Source: Asterella californica (Eukaryota > Streptophyta > Marchantiopsida > Marchantiales > Aytoniaceae). Taken from it: a stretch of 64,000 bases of DNA. Position 1 is the stretch's first letter. Each line of letters starts with the position of its first letter. Positions 55,699-64,000 of the stretch are shown in pieces. Made by a program: the position numbers and the translations under genes. The notes beneath the pieces are model-generated. The model had not been told where the DNA came from, searched no databases, and worked only from the letters and a program-made list of their open reading frames with translations. Location: positions 434,001 through 498,000 of the forward strand of contig JAYKYS010000009.1 of assembly GCA_036924285.1 (NCBI GenBank). Direction: 5' to 3'.

Positions 55699-57580
55699 CA
55701 GTGCTAGAAAGAATGGAAGTAGTCAAATACTTTCTTGATCGCAAGCAAAGAGAGGTAATGATAGGGGAATATATCCCACTTCACTGAATGACAGGTCACC
55801 ATATTCTTCTTCGGCATCAGAACCTACTCAAGCCGAACCGACCGAAGCCTAAAACAGCTGGGTGCAACCAATCTTTATCTGTACAAAATGTACAGCAAGG
55901 ATTTACACCCCACTAGATTTTGCACCACAAAGAACTCTGACCTTGTGCCTGATTTCACCTGGATCATATATAACCTGACCAAATTCTGACTGTTAACTGT
56001 CCAAGCAGAAAAAGTGTGCCCAACGAGCAAACTACGACATCGGCTGCGAAACCAGGACAACTGTTTTGAGAATTCAAGGCAGCAGTCTACATGTAAAAGA
56101 ACTAAACTTGTTTCTTCTTTCAAAAGAAGCAGGCCATCGGTGTCTTCATATAGGATCGACTTCAACTGTTGCAAATGATAATATTTCGGTCTATGTGGAT
56201 GCTGCCAAATATATAGACAACAGAATGATGCAAATCGGCCTGTCTTCTGCCCCAGAAATCCAAAGTCTAGCCTGAAAATAAGTACAGCTTGTTAACAATA
56301 CTGTTGCCGCAGCAAATAGCCAGCATATCCTTCACATTCCATACATGAGAAATTACTTGAGAAATGCACGACTGCATTCAGTCTAGCCTCTGTATGTAAC
56401 GTGGCAATTCCCCCCTAGACAATTTGCTAAGTATAATCAAAGAAGCATTCACGTACCATTTAAGCTCAACTTGCCAGTCCTGTTCATTCCAACCAAGATG
56501 GACAGAATACACAAACAGAAGGAATACGAGACACAGCCCCACCGTACAGACGTCACAATCAGGGACTTCGGATGATTCACATTGCTCTCTGTGTGTGTGT
56601 GTGTGTAAAATCCTGGCCCTTCCAGTACATTATCTACCGGTAAGAGTACGAAAGTCCAGCTGCTCCAGGTATCACATCGCTAAATGGTCCACATCATTTC
56701 AGCGCTCAGAAATGTATCGTACCAACTTACAAGCCAATTCCTTCTACACCGGTACCGTCAAACTCTGTTGCGTTACGTCGCCCTCAGAGACTACTTCCCA
56801 CTTTCCATGTTCCTAACTGACCACGCACCGTCCTACTCCATCAACCAGTCTAAGTCGAGGTTTTCTTACCATGGGGCTCCACAGCCGAGACATTCCGCTT
56901 CCCTCTCGCCGCGGAGCAGTAACCTCTCGAGACGCGAAACAGCTCATACGGTGAGCTTGTTGCAACTTGAAAGGGTTCCAATGACTACTCTATTATGCGG
57001 AAGCCCCTGGCCCGGAGTACGATGGCAGAGAAGAGCCGACCAATCTTTAGGAAGATACGCCTGCTATCGAGCCTGCTTTGCGGATACAACTGGATCAGAA
57101 AAGTGTCTGTTATCGTACCACCTCTGGAAAGAACTCAGAACCGAAGGATCCTCCGGTCCTCAAAGATATGAACGTGGAGGACATGTCCTCTACACATCTA
57201 ACGACGTAAACACCCTGAATAGTTGGGATGATGAAATAGTCATCAAGAGCTTCATTTTCAACTTTGACACCTCTCTCTCATATCCACACGGACAAGAAAG
57301 CAAACAGCATGCACTGCTTCATGCTTCATGGCAGAGAAACCTCCCCAACCATAACCAAGCAGTAATTCTACGATCAAGCGAATTATGTATACACACAATG
57401 TTACACAGCCTTGATTGACAAGGAGCCGAACAGAACAGAACGCAGTGGGCGAATTTCTCAGAAGAGGTTCATGGCGAACTAAACTGCTCCACCTTCTAAA
57501 GTTGCCCTCTTCAAACTTGACGAAGAAGACTTGAGGTACAACATAAACCATTAACTGTCTAAGACTTAAACCATCTTCTC
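55699..57580. other. Intergenic; one long uncertain ORF
   Basis: A 244-codon open frame runs from 56684 to 57418 (+). It has no recognised domain; its content (Ser, His, Leu-rich) and lack of clear structure make coding doubtful. A short (GT)n run is at 56591-56606. The first few hundred bases are the promoter side of the At4g14100-type gene. Confidence 0.35.
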
Positions 57581-58020
57581 TTTCCTAATGGTATCTGAGA
57601 CATTGCTCCTGCATTAACGTCAAGTGAATTAAATTTTCATGGATTCTGCTCTTGTTCGTGACGTTTTGATGAATAATTTTCCGAGAAGGTATAGTTAGAG
57701 ATTCATATGTTTTTCAAAATAATGTTCACATAGAGATGTCAGAACTGTCTTTCAGACGCAAGAGTAAAATCTAATGCAAAGGTCACGTTATCTAATCTGA
57801 GTTCCATTATAAAATTATAAAATAAAAAAAAATACCAACATGAGTTTAATATATTTATTTCACTAAACCATCGTCGGTGATAAATCACAGTGTTTCCCCA
57901 CCGTCTGTTTGATAAACCACAATTGCTCTTACCGTTTTCTTGGATAAACCACAGTCCCTTAAACTCCCGTATTTTGTGATGGGTTATCAAATAAAAACCT
58001 CAGATATTTACCATTAGGAA
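57581..58020. mobile_element. MITE-like element with tttcctaatggta TIRs
   Basis: Left end tttcctaatggta (57581-57593) then tctgag; right end is the complement (58008-58020) with ctcagata just inside, allowing a 2-nt indel. Inside, ttgataaaccaca occurs repeatedly and in inverse (tgatgggttatcaa), making subterminal repeats. No transposase. The target duplication was not resolved. Confidence 0.7.
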
Positions 58021-59254
58021 AAAGCAGAGCAAATGGTTTAAGATGAAGAACTACATTTAGCTGTTTGTCTTGTACGCTGAAGCTTAACTAACATTTCGCT
58101 ACTAATTTCCCAAATTCTAGACTTTAGAACTTGTCAAACAGAGTGAGTATTAAGTCCACAGATTCGTCTACAACTTTTGTCTACCATGTGTTCGGCTATT
58201 TTTAGCCAACTTTTGACGTAACATGTGCTTATATTTCTTCCTATTCTTCAAACCAGTGCTTGAAAGAGAAACAGAAAGAGAGAGTTCAACTTTAGGATCT
58301 ACCACCAAAATCCTGATCCTAATTCGTATTACAGGAGCGAGTTACAAGTAAATAACTGATTTCGGGTGAATGCCGGACCCTTCCAGGCCCGGGGAGAAAT
58401 TCCACCGGAGACGTGTCAAACGATGGTACATCAAAACTCGGAGTGTCGCGGGACAAAAGTTCGCTTCCGACGACAGCTGATATAGAACCGCGGTGCCGCT
58501 AGAACCTGCACGTGGCAGCGGGACTTGAGGAGATACCAGTCTCCAAGAGTCAGCCTCCATGGAGGGACTGTACATGCTGGAGGAGTTTGGTGTGGTAACG
58601 CAGTTGGGTGTTAAGTTACTACGGTAGGAAGGAAGGAGAAGGAGCAAGTAGGAGACCAGGAAGACCTCCTCCTCCTGCTTACTCCGACCATTGGGAAATC
58701 GGGCCAGGAGGAGAAGCTGTAGATGGTGGGAAGGAAAACATTGGAATGCCGGAAGGCGGGCTGAATCAATCACTCAGCCGGTCGGTCGGTCAGGTCTAGT
58801 TGGCTGGCTGGCTGTATTGTATTGTACGTCTGTCTCTGACCACATAGGCAGTGGCAAAAAGTTGGCAGTCTAGAACGAAAGGAGAGCCCGAGTCGTTCGT
58901 GATGATGTTTTGTTGTGATCTACGTTAGGGAATTGTCTCAGAGGAAATTCGTTTCCTTTGGCTTCGTATTGATCCAGATTAGTTTGGTGGTTGTTGGTGC
59001 CGAGCAAGCGAGCGGGCAGAGCCAGGAGCTGTGGAGGTTGGGAAGCGGAAGCAGATTTATGAGTCTTATTGATGTGACAGTAGGTTGAAGCAGGAGGAGG
59101 GGGAACGCGCGATCGAGCGGATCGATTGTGGGAGAATACGGTGGAATATCTAGAATCTACTCCTGGATCGATCGGCCGGTAGATCGTGTTGCTCCGGTGG
59201 AAAGTGGTTGCCGAGTGACAAGAAGTGAGGCGAAGGTTTCCTGTGTAGTAGAGA
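58021..59254. other. Alpha-SNAP upstream region; minus-strand ORF uncertain
   Basis: A 143-codon minus-strand open frame (58773-58342) has no recognised domain. The bases between it and the alpha-SNAP start are GC-richer, with gagg/gctgg-rich stretches and short ctgg and gtcg simple repeats, fitting a promoter and 5' UTR. Open frames on the minus strand at 58870-59428 overlap alpha-SNAP exon 1 and are shadows. Confidence 0.4.
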
Positions 59255-62200
59255 ATGGGGGACTTGGAGGCGCAGGGCAATGAGTACGAGCAGAAAGCGG
59301 ACAAGAAGGTTAAAGGATGGGGTCTTTTTGGAAGCAAATATGATGATGCCGCGGAGCTTCTTGAGAAAGCGGGGAACTCTTACAAACTTGCCAAAGCTTG
59401 TGAGGAACTTGGCTCTGTCTGTGTTCAACCGTGTTCACATAGCAGCATGACGCGGATGGTCATTTGAATTGGGTTCACAGTCGAATAAATACTTTGCGGT
59501 TGATCCAATGCTTGGGGTCCACAGTTTGTGCATGTACTTGATAATTCCTGTGCCCCATTTTTTCCCTAGCTTTTTCCTGCGAACTAGGTTATGCAATCTT
59601 GATTATTGTCAATTTGTTCTGTTCAGGGGATAAAGCTGCTGCGGTCTACATAAAACTTGCGAATTGTCACAGCAAGGTTTGTTGCCTTTGGGCTGGTCTT
59701 AATCTACTTCGATGGTTTTGTGAAAGTCGTCAATGGTTTTCTTTCAGTCTAAATAGCGATCTTTCAACCACCCATTTGGATTAAAATTAGATACCCCCCC
59801 AAAGCGTCAACCTTCACAATATGGTTTGTAAGCTCCTGATGCTATACGTCTTCCACATATAAGACAAATCGAGTATGTATGTATCTTGTTGCTTCAGTGT
59901 ATGCTTGCAATTCATAAGTGGATTTTGTTCCGTTTCCGCTTATCTCCTGTCTTACGACCTTCAGCATGAACCCAGAGTGCTCTTTACTGTAGTAGTAGTT
60001 AGGTGTCCGCATTCTCGCTTCGTGCGGATAACATGAGCCTTACGCGCGTTGTTCTTCTACTTAGATGTGGATTCTCATGTGTAGGTACATTCTGAGTTAG
60101 AGGTTGCGCAGACTTTTAAGTTATTGCGTGTTCTCTCGCTTTTCGCCGTAACCTTTTCACTCGAGGCTTTAGCATATTTACTCGTCCCAAAAGAAGTACA
60201 TTTCTTTTACTGAGAGGAATACCTCGTCTTGTTTTTCTCTTTACCATTCTGGTATCTGTTCATGGCGGGAGTATAAACCAGGAGCTGTTGTGGTCTCTTT
60301 TGAATTGCTTCGCCACATTCACTTTACACATTCTTGACCACGTAGGAATATGGCCCTCAAAGCACAAAACAGAAAAGCATCTGTGAGTCGGATCGTCTGA
60401 ACGCTCGTTTGGATCACGACACTCATTGGTTCTAGTGTAAAATAGTCATGTTTTATTTGGTTGTGTGCAGCTTGAGAGCAAACATGAAGCAGCAGGTGCA
60501 TACGTCGATGCCGCCAACTGTTACAAGAAAACGCAACCACAAGGTACATATGACATCTTGAGCTAAAAAACATAGAATAGTCCACGTATTGCGGATGAGC
60601 GCTTTAACTTTCATGCTGGTCAAGCTCTCCAGCTTATCAGAAACGCCCACCGCCCAGATCCGTATATCTTCACAAGACCAGTGCTCTGGCCATCTGAGTA
60701 TAGGGTTCCTCGTTCTGTCGCTTTCGCTTAACAATTATGTGATCTTTCTGTTGGCATCTGTTAGTCGCGGTTGTTGTTTTGGTTCCGTCCTCTTGTCCAC
60801 ATTCTACTGCGGTCTTCTTCAGTTTTCCGATTGAGAGTTCACGATTTCATGTGGACTCTGTAAGCGATTTTCGAACTGACTTAAACAAGTGCAATTTTCA
60901 TGCAGAGGCAATCAAAGCTTTGAACACCGCAGTTGCTCTGTATATGGAGAATGGACGCTTGTCTACGGCTGCTAAATATCTGAAGGTAACTATTCTGTCG
61001 TATGATTCGAGTGGATATTAGTCTATGTTGATTTGAAGCTCCCGTACTGATCCTCGATGATATCTCGCCGGAAGGAAATTTATTCAATTGTCTTGATCGA
61101 GGAGCATATGATTGTCGGGTGATGTCCAGTCAATGTTCGAGAGAACACTTTACTTGATGGTTCCACTCTGGTTAGTGGTGGCCAGTTCTTCCCCACATTG
61201 GGTATGAGTCCAAGCAGTTAACCGCAGAAGGATGTAATTTTTCACTCTTTCTTGTAGGGAGTGGACTTCGTACGGTAGTTATACCACAGGAACCATGTAA
61301 AAGTTAAAGATATGGTCGTCGGTCCTTGTATGACATGACTGGGATATAAGGCAAGTCATCTGAGAATTTTGAACTCGTATGGAGACTCTGTTCAAGGCGT
61401 GCTGGGCTCGTGTCCGGCTGTAATGGTTGGCATCATGCGGTTTTGTCTGCAGATGGTTTCTCGACACACGATGTCGGACACTTCTAGTCGAGAATTTGAA
61501 ACACTTTAATTGATCGAAAAGTTTATGCATGTTGTCCACGTTGGCTATATAAGCATACTCGAAGTTTATATTGCATATCATTTCTGAGCGGTCGGTCACT
61601 ATTGCTTCTTTTACCGAATAGCTATCTTTTTGTACGGAAGCTCAAACGCTTCGTTCTTCTAACCCTAGTTCGAGTAAGACGTTTCCCAGGTGAAGCTAAA
61701 TTTGAGGCTGGCGTGTCTGTAACTGTCGTGTGTTTTACAGGACATTGCCGATATCTACGGAAAAGAAGAGAATGCCCAAATGGCCATGGACTACTACGAG
61801 AGAGCCGCTGATCTCTATTCTGGTGAGGAGGCCGTCAGCACCGGCAATCAATGCAGACTGAAGGTGGCGGAGTACGCTGCCGAGCTTGAACAGTAAGTTT
61901 TTGGTCGCATCCGTTGAGTCGAAGATTGGAAATGCTTTGATGAAGCTTTCATTCCAGCTTCTTGGAGTTGTAACGACTTCACGAGAGTGTAGTCTTAGGG
62001 GTGGTTGCGCAAGCTTTAGCTAATGCCTCACTTTCTTTCCGCAGATACCAAAAGGCTATAGAAATATACGAGGTGGTTGCCAGACAGTCTCTGGACAGCA
62101 ATCTTCTCAAGTACAGTGTTAAGGGTTATCTTCTGAACGCAGGCCTCTGCCACCTTTGTAGCAGTGACATCGTTGGTGTACAGAATGCTTTGGAGAAATA

Positions 62201-62893
62201 TCAGGCAAGTCGATACAGTCAACGATGCGCTGATTGGTACTCAAATGTGGTTCTGTCGCCTCTTCTTGGCTTCACTCGCAATGCCTCAACATGGGTGTGA
62301 GAATACTAATTCTTAATTGGCAATCTTACGACGCAGGATCTTGATCCAACGTTCGGCAATACGCGGGAGTGCAAATTGTTAGCAGTACTGTTTATACCCG
62401 ATCACCCGATTGTGTCCTTCGTGTCAGTGTAGATGTTCGTTTTGAGGATGGCATGCGAGTTTGGTAGAGATTGACGGGGGTTAGTTCCGTTAAGCAATGG
62501 GCTGCAAAGGTTTGGCCAGAAGAACAGTTAACATCGCGTCTTGTGTGAATTCGCAGGACTTGGCGACTGCAATAGATGAGGAGGATGTTGGGAAATTCAC
62601 TGACGTTGTGAAGGAGTACGACAGTATGTCCCGCCTAGTAAGTTTCCTTCACAGTTTCTGTCCATGTCTTTTCGGAGATCAATGTGTCTAGGCCGTGATC
62701 ATATTCGAATTCGGGTGTGTTAAACTGTATGTCCGGTTGTCGAGCTCCTGGAAACGAGTCTCAACCATGTCTTAAGATATCACTGAAGAAGCCATACTTG
62801 TTGTCGCAGGACCAATGGAAAACGATGCTTCTCTTGAAGGCAAAGAATGATCTGAAGCAAAAGGAGATAGACGACGATAATGATCTCACATAA
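59255..62893 (+). CDS. ASNAP: Alpha-soluble NSF attachment protein (alpha-SNAP)
   Basis: Alpha-SNAP links cis-SNARE complexes to the NSF ATPase for disassembly at membranes. Nine exons join in phase to about 290 residues (Arabidopsis 289): 59255-59399, 59627-59676, 60471-60543, 60906-60985, 61741-61892, 62045-62204, 62337-62384, 62557-62637, 62810-62893. TPR-like helices: [103 protein letters not shown]. The C-terminus [16 protein letters not shown] ... [11 protein letters not shown] ... DDDNDLT matches the NSF-activating region, including the penultimate Leu-Thr. Intron 6 uses a GC donor. Exon 1-2 fuse as KAC to KAW by the gtgagg donor. The gene appears intact. Confidence 0.96.
62205..62336 (+). 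other. GC-AG intron of alpha-SNAP
   Basis: The exon ends ...atcag and the intron begins gcaagt, then ends acgcag. Using this GC donor is the only way to keep ALEKYQ followed by [12 protein letters not shown] in frame, as in other alpha-SNAPs. All other introns of this gene are GT-AG. Confidence 0.85.
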
Positions 62894-64000
62894 TGGTCTT
62901 GGAGAGTTGCGCAAAGGCAGTCGAGATTTTATCTCATTCTCCAGCTCTCGTCTTTGGTTGGGTTTTGGCTGTTCCGCTAGTGAAACACGAACGACCATTG
63001 AGACATGTAATTGTTGTGCTAGACATTGTTACCCACATGTGGAGAGTAGGTGTCATGTTCCTTCCCCGCCTCGGCTCGAATGAAAGAGCTTAGTGTGTTT
63101 GTAAATGCATAAATTATCACAACTTCCTATTTTGATGGAATGTGTTATCTCCTTACTGCAATTTTTAAACCACCAATTCGCGACTTTGGTGGTGTGGCGA
63201 GTCTTCTTCGAGGAGCTTTTGGTGGATTGAGGTTCTTACCGTTTCGTAGGTTAACGTTCGATAGTTGTCGTCGTCTTTGACAGCATCCAGGACCTCTGTC
63301 TTGCATCTTAGAGATGACTACTACCGGAGGATGGAACCTGTCCCGTGTATCAACGGCGATGATGTGCAGTCAAGTTAAGTTTTATAGGAACCTGTTGTTT
63401 CAGCAGTGCAGAGCAAGCTGTATACCTTGTATCTAGAGTATTCCAGCACTCACAAGGTAAGAAGAGTGCTTGCTTACGGGACTGAGCATCAGTGTTGATG
63501 TGCCTCACCTTGTTTAGCTTGGGTTAAGTAGTATTCCAGTGTTCTTTAAACAACCGCGCGCAGTGCATTGATGGTAGTAGCGTTCGATCCGTTCTACTTT
63601 GTACTCTAGTAACGAGCACGCGAAGATAATGTACATCGCTGGTAATGGTCTCTTAACAATTGAGGATCTATTGTTGAACTAGTCGCTTTACAGCGCTTGG
63701 AAGTTGTTGGCCAACGTGAGGAAGAGTCCAGTTCAGCTGGTCACTGAAGATGTTGCAACCGTAATCGGTGATCATCTGCGTCTATCTTGGTTGGAGTGTT
63801 AGTTGCAAGTTACATGATCGTTTGCGACGTTGATTCCCTGTATCATTGTACTGTGAAGTAACCATTGACCAGCGAGAACATGAGCTATGGAGGATGAAAT
63901 GTGATGATTTCTGGTGAATGTATTCCTCGGCTGGGGCATCCAGCGTTCTTCTTGGTCCTTGAAGTGTTTCGTACGTTGGTGATAATTTGTTAGTACATTC
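62894..64000. other. Alpha-SNAP 3' UTR and flank
   Basis: The first 200-300 bases likely form the 3' UTR. No further gene, repeat or RNA is recognised to the window's end; a gene starting beyond the edge cannot be excluded. Confidence 0.4.

Noticed and set aside
56684..57418. 244-codon + strand ORF
   Set aside because: No domain, no motif and no neighbouring exon support; kept only as a remark in the gap entry.
58870..59428. Two minus-strand ORFs over the alpha-SNAP start
   Set aside because: They overlap alpha-SNAP exon 1 and its leader in the opposite direction and show no homology.

Overview
The window comes from a streptophyte nuclear genome, most likely a bryophyte, lycophyte, fern or charophyte-grade alga. 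I cannot name the species. The evidence is plant-type nuclear genes with GT-AG introns (SRP19, a SYP5-type Qc-SNARE, an At4g14100-type secreted protein, alpha-SNAP), a copia element primed by plant initiator-Met tRNA, and plant MULE and Ty3/gypsy elements. Genes are sparse, and about half of the window is transposon or decayed repeat.

Layout: 1.9-5.3 kb holds a scrambled Ty3/gypsy remnant. 5.97-6.90 kb is a small element with long terminal inverted repeats and a long target duplication. 7.9-9.1 kb is an unknown Cys-motif gene (+). 9.98-11.27 kb is SRP19 (-, 3 exons). 14.78-19.19 kb is a complete but dead copia element with LTRs, primer site and 5-bp target duplication. 19.80-29.61 kb is a decayed Ty3/gypsy element (-) whose polyprotein carries a cytosine-5 DNA methyltransferase domain between protease and reverse transcriptase, and a PHD finger at the end; a 2-kb insertion splits its integrase. 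29.6-36.2 kb is AT-rich and minisatellite-rich with no recognised gene. 36.2-38.76 kb is a six-exon SYP5-like syntaxin (-). 40.295-49.044 kb is a giant Mutator-like element (8.75 kb, TIRs over 200 bp, 9-bp target duplication) carrying a MuDR-type transposase, a coiled-coil ORF, an FCP1/NIF-like phosphatase gene, an RPA1-like OB-fold ORF and two arrays of short palindromes. 49.2-49.7 and 57.6-58.0 kb are foldback MITEs. 52.9-54.7 kb is a diverged segmental duplication. 54.84-55.65 kb is the At4g14100-type gene (-). 59.26-62.89 kb is a nine-exon alpha-SNAP gene (+) with one GC-AG intron.

Host genes: three of the four recognised genes act in secretion and membrane traffic (SRP19 in ER targeting, SYP5 as an endosomal/vacuolar Qc-SNARE, alpha-SNAP in SNARE disassembly). 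They are separate transcription units and their proximity may be chance. The two most interesting systems are the retrotransposon that encodes its own DNA methyltransferase and chromatin reader, and the multi-gene MULE whose spacers are packed with near-identical palindromes, which may be binding sites for one of its cargo proteins.
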